Assembly (NCBI RefSeq): GCF_004353845.1
Contig: NZ_CP037864.1
Coordinates: 744,001 to 808,000 of the forward strand
Direction of reading: 5' to 3'
DNA: 64,000 nucleotides
Source of the DNA: Citrobacter arsenatis
Lineage (GTDB): Bacteria; Pseudomonadota; Gammaproteobacteria; Enterobacterales; Enterobacteriaceae
In this document: positions 17,601-26,556 of the stretch, piece after piece
Numbering within the stretch: the first letter of the stretch is position 1
How the letters are laid out: each line of letters starts with the position of its first letter
Position numbers and translations under genes: made by a program
Notes under the pieces: model-generated
Told to the model about the DNA's origin: nothing
The model's database searches: none
The model's input: only the letters and a program-made list of their open reading frames with translations

Positions 17601-18734
17601 ATGGCTAAGCAAGACTATTACGAGATTTTAGGCGTTTCCAAATCAGCGGAAGAGCGTGAAATCAAAAAGGCCTATAAGCGCCTGGCCATGAAATATCACC
17701 CGGACCGAAACCAGGGTGATAAAGAGGCCGAAGCCAAGTTTAAAGAGATCAAAGAAGCGTACGAGATCCTGACCGATGCGCAAAAACGTGCGGCTTACGA
17801 TCAGTACGGCCATGCCGCGTTTGAGCAAGGCGGCATGGGCGGCGGCGGCGGTTTTGGCGGCGGGGCTGACTTCAGCGATATCTTTGGTGACGTGTTTGGC
17901 GATATCTTTGGCGGCGGTCGTGGTCGTCAGCGCGCCTCACGTGGTGCTGATTTACGTTACAACATGGATCTCACTCTGGAAGAAGCCGTGCGTGGCGTCA
18001 CCAAAGAGATCCGTATTCCGACGCTGGAAGAGTGTGATGTCTGCCACGGTAGCGGTGCGAAAGCCGGCACTCAGCCGCAGACCTGTCCAACCTGCCACGG
18101 TTCTGGTCAGGTACAGATGCGTCAGGGCTTTTTCGCCGTACAGCAGACCTGTCCACACTGCCAGGGTCGCGGTACGCTGATCAAAGATCCGTGCAACAAA
18201 TGCCACGGCCATGGTCGTGTTGAGAAAAGTAAAACGCTGTCCGTTAAGATCCCGGCAGGGGTTGATACCGGCGACCGTATTCGTTTAGCAGGTGAAGGTG
18301 AAGCCGGTGAACATGGTGCGCCAGCGGGTGATTTGTACGTTCAGGTGCAGGTAAAACAGCACCCAATTTTCGAACGTGAAGGCAATAACCTGTACTGCGA
18401 AGTACCGATTAACTTTGCGATGGCTGCGCTGGGCGGAGAGATTGAAGTCCCGACGCTGGACGGTCGCGTGAAGTTGAAAATTCCGGGCGAAACGCAAACT
18501 GGTAAACTTTTCCGCATGCGTGGAAAGGGCGTCAAGTCTGTACGCGGTGGTGCTCAGGGCGATCTGCTGTGCCGCGTGGTGGTTGAAACCCCAGTGGGCC
18601 TGAACGACAAGCAGAAGCAACTGCTCAAAGATCTGCAGGACAGCTTTGGCGGCCCGACCGGCGAGCAAAACAGCCCGCGTTCCAAAAGTTTCTTCGACGG
18701 TGTGAAGAAGTTCTTTGACGATCTGACACGCTAA
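17601..18734 (+). CDS. dnaJ: Co-chaperone DnaJ (Hsp40)
   Basis: DnaJ stimulates the ATPase of DnaK and delivers unfolded clients. It has 377 residues. The J-domain (1-70) has the essential HPD in KYHPDRN. A Gly/Phe-rich segment (about 76-110) is followed by a zinc domain with four CxxCxGxG repeats (CDVCHGSG, CPTCHGSG, CPHCQGRG, CNKCHGHG), then the C-terminal client-binding domains. It lies 85 bp after dnaK in the same operon and ends before a good terminator. Confidence 0.99.
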   Translation: MAKQDYYEILGVSKSAEEREIKKAYKRLAMKYHPDRNQGDKEAEAKFKEIKEAYEILTDAQKRAAYDQYGHAAFEQGGMGGGGGFGGGADFSDIFGDVFGDIFGGGRGRQRASRGADLRYNMDLTLEEAVRGVTKEIRIPTLEECDVCHGSGAKAGTQPQTCPTCHGSGQVQMRQGFFAVQQTCPHCQGRGTLIKDPCNKCHGHGRVEKSKTLSVKIPAGVDTGDRIRLAGEGEAGEHGAPAGDLYVQVQVKQHPIFEREGNNLYCEVPINFAMAALGGEIEVPTLDGRVKLKIPGETQTGKLFRMRGKGVKSVRGGAQGDLLCRVVVETPVGLNDKQKQLLKDLQDSFGGPTGEQNSPRSKSFFDGVKKFFDDLTR

Positions 18735-18757
18735 TCCTCGATTCAATAATCTTTGAT

Positions 18758-18793
18758 AAAAAGCCTGGGACTGAAAAGTTTCAGGCTTTTTTA
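18758..18793 (+). terminator. dnaKJ operon terminator
   Basis: The inverted repeat AAAAAGCCTG / CAGGCTTTTT is followed by T-rich sequence 23 bases after the dnaJ stop: a standard rho-independent terminator. Confidence 0.9.
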
Positions 18794-18943
18794 TTTCTAT
18801 TTTCCGTTCGAAAAATCTTGATCGACTTTACCTTACTGGATCGTAAAAACCGATCTATTCATCATGAATAATCTAATTTTAACGAGCTTTTTGAGGGTGT
18901 AAGATAGTATTTACGAAGTATTCACCCAATAGAGAGAATAAAA

Positions 18944-20110
18944 GTGAAACATCTGCATCGTTTTTTTAGTAGCGACGCCTCGGGAGGTATCATTCTGATC
19001 ATCGCTGCCGCGGTCGCTATGCTGATGGCAAATATCGGAGTAACCAGTGGATGGTACCACGCCTTTCTGGAAACGCCCGTTCAACTGCGGGTTGGCGCGC
19101 TTGAGATCAACAAAAATATGCTGCTGTGGATCAACGACGCGTTGATGGCGGTGTTCTTCTTGTTGATTGGTCTGGAAGTGAAGCGCGAGTTGATGCAAGG
19201 TTCGCTGGCCAGTTTGCGTCAGGCGGCATTCCCGATCATTGCCGCTATCGGCGGCATGATTGTCCCGGCGCTGCTGTACCTGGCGTTCAACTATGCTGAC
19301 CCTATTACCCGTGAAGGGTGGGCGATCCCGGCGGCAACGGACATCGCTTTTGCGTTAGGCGTGCTGGCGCTGTTGGGCAGCCGCGTTCCGCTGGCGTTAA
19401 AAATCTTCCTGATGGCGTTGGCGATTATCGATGACCTCGGGGCTATCGTCATCATCGCGCTGTTCTATACCAGCGATCTCTCGCTACTGTCGCTGGGCGT
19501 TGCCGCGTGCGCGATCCTCGTTCTGGCGGCATTGAATCTGTGCGGTGTGAGACGTACCGGGATTTATATCTTAGTAGGCGTAGTGCTGTGGACTGCCGTA
19601 TTGAAGTCTGGTGTGCATGCGACGCTGGCGGGCGTGATCGTCGGCTTCTTCATTCCGTTGAAGGAAAAACATGGACGTTCACCAGCGAAGCGACTGGAGC
19701 ATGTTCTGCACCCATGGGTGGCATACCTGATCCTGCCGCTGTTTGCTTTCGCCAACGCGGGTGTCTCACTACAGGGCGTCACCATTGATGGACTAACCTC
19801 GGTGTTACCGCTGGGGATCATTGCGGGTCTGTTGATCGGTAAGCCATTGGGTATCACCCTGTTTTGCTGGCTGGCGTTGCGCCTCAGGATGGCACAATTA
19901 CCAGAGGGCACGAATTTCCAGCAGATTATGGCGGTCGGCATTCTGTGCGGCATTGGCTTTACGATGTCGATTTTCATCGCCAGCCTGGCATTTGGTAACG
20001 TCGATCCTGAGCTGATTAACTGGGCGAAACTGGGGATCCTGATCGGTTCTTTGCTGTCGGCGGTAATAGGTTACTGCTGGTTACGCACCCGGTTGAACGC
20101 GTCAGCCTGA
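18944..20110 (+). CDS. nhaA: Na+/H+ antiporter NhaA
   Basis: This inner-membrane antiporter exports Na+ or Li+ in exchange for two protons and is needed at high salt and alkaline pH. It has 388 residues and a GTG start, as in E. coli. The ion-site aspartates are all present: D133 in TDIAFALG and D163/D164 in IIDDLGA. It is followed 38 bp later by its activator gene nhaR. Confidence 0.98.
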   Translation: MKHLHRFFSSDASGGIILIIAAAVAMLMANIGVTSGWYHAFLETPVQLRVGALEINKNMLLWINDALMAVFFLLIGLEVKRELMQGSLASLRQAAFPIIAAIGGMIVPALLYLAFNYADPITREGWAIPAATDIAFALGVLALLGSRVPLALKIFLMALAIIDDLGAIVIIALFYTSDLSLLSLGVAACAILVLAALNLCGVRRTGIYILVGVVLWTAVLKSGVHATLAGVIVGFFIPLKEKHGRSPAKRLEHVLHPWVAYLILPLFAFANAGVSLQGVTIDGLTSVLPLGIIAGLLIGKPLGITLFCWLALRLRMAQLPEGTNFQQIMAVGILCGIGFTMSIFIASLAFGNVDPELINWAKLGILIGSLLSAVIGYCWLRTRLNASA

Positions 20111-20148
20111 CGGGATAACCCTTTCGTGACAATTTTCAGGGAGAGAGT

Positions 20149-21048
20149 ATGTCTCATATAAACTACAACCACCTGTACTACTTTTGGCATGTCTACAAAG
20201 AAGGTTCGGTTGTTGGCGCAGCAGAAGCGCTTTATCTGACACCGCAGACCATTACCGGGCAGATTAAAGCGCTTGAGGAACGCTTGCAGGGAAAGCTGTT
20301 CAAGCGCAAGGGGCGTGGACTTGAACCCAGCGAATTAGGCGAACTCGTTTTTCGTTATGCGGATAAGATGTTCACGTTAAGCCAGGAAATGCTGGATATC
20401 GTGAACTATCGCAAAGAGTCAAATTTACTGTTCGATGTTGGCGTGGCCGATGCGCTATCTAAACAGCTGGTCAGCAGCGTGCTGGATGCCGCGGTGGTTG
20501 AAGATGAACAAATCCATCTGCGCTGTTTTGAGTCAACGCATGAGATGCTGTTGGATCAACTCAGCCAGCATAAGCTGGATATGATTATCTCCGACTGCCC
20601 GATCGACTCTACGCAGCAGGAAGGGTTGTTCTCGGTGCGCATAGGCGAATGCAGCGTGAGTTTTTGGTGCACCAAACCGCTGCCTGAAAAACCATTTCCG
20701 GCCTGCCTGGAAGAGCGTCGATTACTGATCCCTGGGCGTCGTTCGATGCTCGGGCGTAAGCTGCTGAACTGGATCAACTCACAAGGATTGAACGTTGAAA
20801 TTCTCGGTGAGTTTGACGACGCCGCGCTGATGAAAGCGTTTGGCGCAACGCATAACGCTATTTTCGTTGCGCCTACACTCTATTCGCACAATTTCTATGC
20901 CGATGATTCTATTGTTGAAATCGGACGCGTAGAGAATGTGATGGAGGAGTACCACGCCATATTTGCGGAAAGAATGATCCAGCATCCGGCGGTGCAGCGT
21001 ATTTGCAATGCGGACTATTCGGCGCTCTTTACGCCAACGAACAAATGA
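20149..21048 (+). CDS. nhaR: LysR-type activator NhaR
   Basis: This sodium-responsive LysR regulator activates nhaA (and osmC and pga in E. coli). It has 299 residues, about two fewer than I recall for E. coli. The helix-turn-helix lies in the first 65 residues (GSVVGAAEALYLTPQTITGQ), followed by a C-terminal sensor domain. It is cotranscribed with nhaA and ends at a strong terminator shared with convergent rpsT. Confidence 0.96.
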   Translation: MSHINYNHLYYFWHVYKEGSVVGAAEALYLTPQTITGQIKALEERLQGKLFKRKGRGLEPSELGELVFRYADKMFTLSQEMLDIVNYRKESNLLFDVGVADALSKQLVSSVLDAAVVEDEQIHLRCFESTHEMLLDQLSQHKLDMIISDCPIDSTQQEGLFSVRIGECSVSFWCTKPLPEKPFPACLEERRLLIPGRRSMLGRKLLNWINSQGLNVEILGEFDDAALMKAFGATHNAIFVAPTLYSHNFYADDSIVEIGRVENVMEEYHAIFAERMIQHPAVQRICNADYSALFTPTNK

Positions 21049-21055
21049 CAGGCAT

Positions 21056-21082
21056 AAAAAAACCCGCTTTCGCGGGTTTTTT
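21056..21082. terminator. Bidirectional terminator between nhaR and rpsT
   Basis: The near-perfect stem AAAAAACCCGC / GCGGGTTTTTT with a 4-nt loop has A and T runs on both sides, so it serves both convergent genes. Confidence 0.92.
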
Positions 21083-21106
21083 CACAAAGCGACAACAAGC
21101 AGGCGA

Positions 21107-21370
21107 TTAAGCCAGTTTGTTGATCTGTGCAGTCAGGTTTGCTTTATGACGTGCAGCTTTGTTTTTGTGGATCAGACCTTTAGCAGCCTGACGGTCCACG
21201 ATTGGTTGCATTTCGTTAAATGCTTTCAGTGCAGTAGCTTTGTCGCCAGCTTCGATAGCTGCGTATACTTTCTTGATGAAAGTACGCATCATAGAGCGAC
21301 GGCTAGCGTTGTGCTTGCGGGCCTTTTCAGACTGAACGGCGCGCTTCTTAGCTGATTTGATATTAGCCAA
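21107..21370 (-). CDS. rpsT: 30S ribosomal protein S20
   Basis: This primary-binding protein of the small subunit has 87 residues, Lys/Arg/Ala-rich and helical (ANIKSAKKRAVQSEKARKHN). The start codon is TTG at 21370-21368 behind GGGAG. The E. coli gene also starts at UUG, and the weak start takes part in autogenous control. It is transcribed alone, convergent with nhaR and divergent from ribF. Confidence 0.99.
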   Translation of the reverse strand: MANIKSAKKRAVQSEKARKHNASRRSMMRTFIKKVYAAIEAGDKATALKAFNEMQPIVDRQAAKGLIHKNKAARHKANLTAQINKLA

Positions 21371-21698
21371 GGTCCAACTCCCAAATGTGTTCTATATGGA
21401 CAATTCAAAGGCCGAGGAATATGCCCTTTTAGCCTTCTTTTGTCAATGGATTTGTGCAAATAAGCGCCGTTTAAATTGCAGCACTCGTTGCGTAGTGATG
21501 GCGCAGGATTCTACCAGCTTGCGTGGCGTGAATACAGCTTTTCCACGAGAAAAATTGCATTGGCGTGCCCGTAGAGGTCTGCAATTTGTTTCATAACAAT
21601 GAAAACAATCCTCTTTCTGTTTCGTAGAAACAATCGCCGGTTAACGTTGACCGCGGTACAGGGTATACTTTCACGATTTTCACTGTTTTGAGCCAGAC
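21371..21698. promoter_or_regulatory. rpsT-ribF intergenic region: rpsT promoters, remnant of yaaY
   Basis: On the minus strand TTGACA (21446-21441) and CATATT (21423-21418) lie 17 bp apart, an excellent promoter for rpsT (P2 position). Further upstream TAGAAT (21513-21508) is a likely P1 -10 element. The plus strand keeps a short piece like E. coli YaaY (RSDGAGFYQLA, near 21496-21528), but that frame stops at 21574 and lacks a good start, so I do not call yaaY. The ribF promoter should be in 21600-21690. Confidence 0.7.
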
Positions 21699-22637
21699 AT
21701 GAAGCTGATACGAGGCATACATAATCTCAGTCAGGCCCCGCATGGGTGTGTGCTGACTATTGGTAATTTCGACGGCGTGCACCGTGGCCACCGTGCGTTG
21801 CTGCAGGGCTTACGGGAAGAAGGGCGCAAACGCAATTTGCCGGTGGTGGTGATGATTTTCGAGCCACAGCCATTAGAGCTGTTTGCCACGGACAAGTCAC
21901 CTGCGCGCCTTACTCGCCTGCGCGAAAAACTGCGTTATCTGGCGGAGTGCGGCGTTGATTACGTGCTGTGCGTGCGTTTTGACAGGCGTTTCGCGGCATT
22001 AACGGCGCAGACCTTCATTAGCGATCTGCTGGTTAAGCGCCTTGGTGTACAATTTCTTGCCGTTGGCGATGATTTCCGCTTTGGCGCTAGCCGTGCGGGC
22101 GATTTCTTGTTATTACAGGAAGCGGGCGCTGAGTATGGTTTTGATATCACCAGTACCCAAACCTTCTGTGAAGGCGGTGTGCGTATCAGCAGCACTGCGG
22201 TACGTCAGGCGCTGGCAGAAGACAACCTGCAGCTGGCCGAAAGCCTGCTTGGACATCCTTTTACTATCTCAGGACGGGTGGTACACGGTGACGAGTTAGG
22301 GCGCACTATCGGTTTCCCGACGGCAAATTTACCGCTTCGTCGCCAGGTATCTCCGGTGAAGGGGGTTTATGCGGTTGAAGTGATGGGGCTGGGTGATAAA
22401 CCGTTGCCCGGCGTCGCCAACATCGGCACCCGCCCGACGGTAGCTGGTGTACGCCAACAGTTGGAAGTGCATCTATTGGACGTTGTAATGGACCTGTATG
22501 GTCGCCATATAGATGTAGTACTGCGTAAAAAAATACGCAGCGAACAGCGATTTGCCTCGCTGGATGAACTAAAAGCGCAGATTGCGCGTGATGAGTTGAC
22601 TGCCCGCGAATTTTTTGGGCTAACAAAACCGGCTTAA
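21699..22637 (+). CDS. ribF: Bifunctional riboflavin kinase / FAD synthetase
   Basis: It phosphorylates riboflavin to FMN and adenylylates FMN to FAD. It has 312 residues. The N-terminal nucleotidyltransferase domain shows LTIGNFDGVHRGH (about 20-32) and SSTAVRQAL. The C-terminal kinase domain has GFPTANLPL (about 205) and the terminal SLDELKAQI helix. It is first of a conserved cluster with ileS, lspA, fkpB and ispH, and ends 37 bp before ileS. Confidence 0.98.
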   Translation: MKLIRGIHNLSQAPHGCVLTIGNFDGVHRGHRALLQGLREEGRKRNLPVVVMIFEPQPLELFATDKSPARLTRLREKLRYLAECGVDYVLCVRFDRRFAALTAQTFISDLLVKRLGVQFLAVGDDFRFGASRAGDFLLLQEAGAEYGFDITSTQTFCEGGVRISSTAVRQALAEDNLQLAESLLGHPFTISGRVVHGDELGRTIGFPTANLPLRRQVSPVKGVYAVEVMGLGDKPLPGVANIGTRPTVAGVRQQLEVHLLDVVMDLYGRHIDVVLRKKIRSEQRFASLDELKAQIARDELTAREFFGLTKPA

Positions 22638-22674
22638 TGCCTATACGAGTTTTAAATACGGAACCGAGAATCTG

Positions 22675-25491
22675 ATGAGTGACTATAAATCAACCCTGAA
22701 TTTGCCGGAAACAGGGTTCCCGATGCGCGGCGATCTCGCCAAGCGTGAACCGGGAATGCTGGCGCGTTGGACTGATGATGACCTGTACGGCATCATTCGT
22801 GCGGCCAAAAAAGGCAAAAAAACCTTCATTCTGCATGATGGCCCTCCTTATGCGAATGGCAGCATTCATATTGGTCACTCGGTTAACAAGATTCTGAAAG
22901 ACATTATCGTGAAGTCCAAGGGACTCACGGGCTTTGACTCACCTTACGTTCCGGGCTGGGACTGTCACGGTCTGCCTATCGAGCTGAAAGTAGAGCAGGA
23001 ATACGGTAAGCCGGGCGAGAAGTTCACCGCCGCTGAGTTCCGCGCCAAATGCCGTGAATACGCTGCTACGCAGGTTGACGGTCAGCGTAAAGACTTTATC
23101 CGTCTTGGTGTGTTGGGCGACTGGTCGCATCCGTACCTGACAATGGACTTCAAAACTGAAGCCAACATCATTCGTGCGCTGGGTAAAATCATCGGCAACG
23201 GTCACCTGCACAAAGGTGCGAAGCCGGTGCACTGGTGCGTTGACTGCCGTTCCGCGCTGGCGGAAGCGGAAGTTGAGTATTATGACAAAACCTCCCCGTC
23301 CATCGACGTGGCGTTCCACGCTGCCGATCAGGACGCGGTGAAAGCGAAATTTGGCGTTTCTGATGTTAACGGTCCGATCTCACTGGTTATCTGGACCACC
23401 ACCCCGTGGACGTTACCAGCGAACCGCGCAATTTCTCTGGCACCTGATTTTGACTATGCGCTGGTGCAGATTGACGGCCAGGCCGTAATTCTGGCGAAGG
23501 ATCTGGTAGAAAGCGTCATGCAGCGTATTGGCGCGGCTGAATACACTATTCTCGGCACTGTTAAAGGCGCTGAGCTGGAACTGCTGCGCTTTACTCATCC
23601 GTTTATGGGCTTTGACGTGCCGGCAATTCTTGGCGATCACGTTACGCTGGATGCGGGTACCGGTGCGGTCCATACCGCTGGCGGTCACGGTCCGGATGAC
23701 TACGTCATCAGCCAGAAATACGGTCTGGAAATCGCTAACCCGGTGGGTCCGGACGGCGCATACCTGGCAGGTACCTATCCGGATCTGGACGGTGTGAACG
23801 TCTTTAAAGCCAACGATAAAATCGTTGCGCTGCTGAGCGAAAAAGGCGCGCTGCTGCACGTTGAGAAGATGCAGCATAGCTACCCGTGCTGCTGGCGCCA
23901 CAAGTCGCCGATCATCTTCCGGGCGACGCCGCAGTGGTTCGTCAGCATGGATCAAAAAGGCCTGCGCGCGCAGTCGCTGAAAGAGATCAAAGGTGTGCAG
24001 TGGATCCCAGACTGGGGCCAGGCGCGTATTGAATCGATGGTTGCCAACCGTCCTGACTGGTGTATCTCCCGTCAGCGTACGTGGGGTGTGCCGATGTCTC
24101 TGTTTGTCCACAAAGACACCGAAGAGCTGCATCCGCGCGCTATCGAACTGATGGAAGAAGTAGCTAAACGCGTTGAAGTTGACGGCATCCAGGCGTGGTG
24201 GGATCTCGATCCGAAAGATATCCTCGGCGACGAAGCTGACCAGTATGTCAAAGTCCCGGATACGCTGGACGTGTGGTTCGACTCTGGTTCAACCCACTCA
24301 TCAGTCGTGGATGTGCGTCCTGAGTTTGCAGGCCATGCGGCAGATATGTATCTGGAAGGCTCTGACCAGCACCGCGGCTGGTTCATGTCATCTCTGATGA
24401 TCTCCACGGCTATGAAAGGCAAAGCTCCTTATCGCCAGGTACTGACCCACGGTTTCACCGTTGATGGTCAGGGCCGTAAGATGTCCAAGTCTATCGGCAA
24501 CACCGTTTCTCCGCAGGATGTGATGAACAAGCTGGGCGCGGATATTCTGCGTCTGTGGGTCGCTTCTACCGACTATACCGGCGAAATGGCCGTTTCTGAC
24601 GAAATCCTGAAACGTGCTGCCGACAGCTATCGTCGTATCCGTAACACCGCGCGCTTCCTGCTGGCGAACCTGAACGGGTTCGATCCGGTAAAAGACATGG
24701 TGAAACCGGAAGAGATGGTGGTTCTGGACAGGTGGGCGGTAGGTTGTGCGCAAGCGGCGCAGGAAGAGATCCTGAAAGCTTACGAAGCCTATGATTTCCA
24801 CGAGGTGGTACAGCGTCTGATGCGCTTCTGCTCCGTAGAAATGGGCTCGTTCTACCTCGACATCATCAAAGACCGTCAGTACACCGCGAAAGCGGACAGC
24901 GTGGCGCGTCGTAGCTGCCAGACTGCGCTGTTCCATATTGCAGAAGCGCTGGTTCGCTGGATGGCGCCGATCATGTCCTTCACCGCCGATGAAATCTGGG
25001 GCTACCTGCCGGGCGATCGTGAGAAGTACGTCTTTACCGGTGAATGGTACGAAGGTCTGTTTGGTTTAGGCGAGACCGAAGCGATGAATGATGCCTACTG
25101 GGACGAGCTGCTGAAAGTGCGTGGCGAAGTGAACAAGGTCATCGAGCAGGCGCGTGCGGATAAGAAAGTCGGTGGTTCTCTGGAAGCGGCAGTGACCCTG
25201 TATGCTGAACCAGAACTGGCGGCGAAACTGACCGCGCTGGGCGAAGAGTTGCGTTTTGTTCTGCTGACCTCCGGTGCGACGGTTGCGGATTATGCAGCGG
25301 CTCCTGCTGATGCTCAGCAGTGCGAACTGCTCAAAGGTCTGAAAATCGTTCTCGGCAAAGCCGAAGGTGAGAAATGCCCGCGCTGCTGGCATTACACTAC
25401 TGACGTCGGCCAGGTGGCGGAACACGCAGAAATCTGCGGACGCTGTGTCAGCAACATCGCCGGTGATGGCGAACAACGTAAGTTTGCCTGA
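22675..25491 (+). CDS. ileS: Isoleucyl-tRNA synthetase
   Basis: A class I aminoacyl-tRNA synthetase of 938 residues, the E. coli length. The HIGH motif is in ANGSIHIGHSVNK and KMSKS in GRKMSKSIGN. An editing domain is inserted between them (TTTPWTLPANRA), and the C-terminal zinc site has CPRCW and CGRC. The stop overlaps the lspA start by one base (TGATG), indicating coupled translation. Confidence 0.99.
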   Translation: MSDYKSTLNLPETGFPMRGDLAKREPGMLARWTDDDLYGIIRAAKKGKKTFILHDGPPYANGSIHIGHSVNKILKDIIVKSKGLTGFDSPYVPGWDCHGLPIELKVEQEYGKPGEKFTAAEFRAKCREYAATQVDGQRKDFIRLGVLGDWSHPYLTMDFKTEANIIRALGKIIGNGHLHKGAKPVHWCVDCRSALAEAEVEYYDKTSPSIDVAFHAADQDAVKAKFGVSDVNGPISLVIWTTTPWTLPANRAISLAPDFDYALVQIDGQAVILAKDLVESVMQRIGAAEYTILGTVKGAELELLRFTHPFMGFDVPAILGDHVTLDAGTGAVHTAGGHGPDDYVISQKYGLEIANPVGPDGAYLAGTYPDLDGVNVFKANDKIVALLSEKGALLHVEKMQHSYPCCWRHKSPIIFRATPQWFVSMDQKGLRAQSLKEIKGVQWIPDWGQARIESMVANRPDWCISRQRTWGVPMSLFVHKDTEELHPRAIELMEEVAKRVEVDGIQAWWDLDPKDILGDEADQYVKVPDTLDVWFDSGSTHSSVVDVRPEFAGHAADMYLEGSDQHRGWFMSSLMISTAMKGKAPYRQVLTHGFTVDGQGRKMSKSIGNTVSPQDVMNKLGADILRLWVASTDYTGEMAVSDEILKRAADSYRRIRNTARFLLANLNGFDPVKDMVKPEEMVVLDRWAVGCAQAAQEEILKAYEAYDFHEVVQRLMRFCSVEMGSFYLDIIKDRQYTAKADSVARRSCQTALFHIAEALVRWMAPIMSFTADEIWGYLPGDREKYVFTGEWYEGLFGLGETEAMNDAYWDELLKVRGEVNKVIEQARADKKVGGSLEAAVTLYAEPELAAKLTALGEELRFVLLTSGATVADYAAAPADAQQCELLKGLKIVLGKAEGEKCPRCWHYTTDVGQVAEHAEICGRCVSNIAGDGEQRKFA

Positions 25492-25988
25492 TGAGTAAGC
25501 CTCTTTGTTCAACAGGACTACGCTGGCTGTGGCTGGTGGTAGTCGTGCTGATTATCGATTTAGGCAGCAAATACCTGATCCTCCAGAACTTTGCTCTGGG
25601 GGATACGGTGTCGCTGTTTCCGTCGCTTAATCTGCACTACGCGCGTAACTATGGTGCGGCGTTTAGCTTCTTAGCGGACAGCGGTGGCTGGCAACGTTGG
25701 TTCTTTGCCGGTATCGCTATTGGTATCTGCGTTATCCTGATGGTGATGATGTATCGCTCGAAGGCAACGCAGAAGCTAAACAACATCGCGTATGCGTTAA
25801 TCATTGGCGGTGCGCTGGGCAACCTGTTCGACCGCCTGTGGCACGGCTTCGTGGTTGATATGATTGACTTTTACGTCGGCGACTGGCATTTCGCGACATT
25901 CAATCTGGCCGATACAGCTATCTGTATCGGGGCGGCATTGATTGTTCTCGAAGGCTTCCTGCCGTCGAAAGAGAAAAAAGCCGCATAA
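25491..25988 (+). CDS. lspA: Prolipoprotein signal peptidase (signal peptidase II)
   Basis: This inner-membrane aspartyl protease cleaves lipoprotein signal peptides before the lipidated Cys. It has 165 residues and four membrane helices. Conserved blocks are NYGAAFSFL, GGALGNLFDRLWHGFVVDMI with one catalytic Asp region, and FNLADTAICIG with the other. The C-terminus is Lys-rich. It overlaps ileS and is followed by a REP element before fkpB. Confidence 0.98.
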   Translation: MSKPLCSTGLRWLWLVVVVLIIDLGSKYLILQNFALGDTVSLFPSLNLHYARNYGAAFSFLADSGGWQRWFFAGIAIGICVILMVMMYRSKATQKLNNIAYALIIGGALGNLFDRLWHGFVVDMIDFYVGDWHFATFNLADTAICIGAALIVLEGFLPSKEKKAA

Positions 25989-25992
25989 AAAA

Positions 25993-26072
25993 ATGCCGGA
26001 TGGCGCTATGCTAATCCGGCCTACAATATACTGCGATCCTTGTAGGCCCGGTAAGCGTAGCGCCACCGGGCA
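25993..26072. repeat. REP pair between lspA and fkpB
   Basis: Two inverted REP units (TGCCGGATGGCGCTATGCTAA..CCGGCCTAC and GTAGGCCCGGTAAGCGTAGC..CCACCGGGC) face each other within one operon gap. Such elements usually stabilise upstream mRNA or bind gyrase or IHF. Confidence 0.85.
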
Positions 26073-26105
26073 AACAGGCGGCAGCAATTTTAAAGAGCAA
26101 CCTGC

Positions 26106-26555
26106 ATGTCTAAATCAGTACAGAGTAACAGTGCGGTGCTGGTGCACTTCACCCTTAAGCTCGACGATGGCTCCACCGCAGAGTCAACCCGCAATAACGG
26201 CAAGCCTGCGCTGTTTCGCCTGGGCGACGGTTCTCTGTCTGAAGGACTGGAACAACACCTGCTGGGGTTAAAAGAAGGTGATAAAACCACTTTTGCTCTG
26301 GAACCGGATGCCGCCTTTGGCGTGTCAAGCCCGGACTTAATTCAGTATTTCTCGCGTCGGGAATTTATGGACGCGGGCGAGCCAGAAATTGGCGCTATCA
26401 TGCTCTTTACCGCAATGGACGGCAGTGAGATGCCTGGCGTGATCCGCGAAATTAACGGTGACTCGATCACGGTTGATTTCAACCATCCGCTGGCCGGGCA
26501 TACCGTTCATTTTGATATTGAAGTGCTGGAAGTCGAACCGGCACTGGAGGCGTAA
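26106..26555 (+). CDS. fkpB: FKBP-type peptidyl-prolyl isomerase FkpB (SlpA)
   Basis: A 149-residue SlyD-like FKBP. It opens with VLVHFTLKLDDGSTAEST and has the flap-domain region LLGLKEGDKTTFALEPDAAFG. It lacks the His-rich tail of SlyD. It is expected to be cytosolic with modest isomerase activity. Its stop is one base before ispH, so the two are translationally linked. Confidence 0.96.
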   Translation: MSKSVQSNSAVLVHFTLKLDDGSTAESTRNNGKPALFRLGDGSLSEGLEQHLLGLKEGDKTTFALEPDAAFGVSSPDLIQYFSRREFMDAGEPEIGAIMLFTAMDGSEMPGVIREINGDSITVDFNHPLAGHTVHFDIEVLEVEPALEA

Positions 26556-26556
26556 A

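Noticed and set aside
21357..21596. 79-codon plus-strand frame upstream of ribF
   Set aside because: It runs across the rpsT start and promoters, has no ribosome site, and its translation matches nothing I recognise. The YaaY-like residues are in a different frame.
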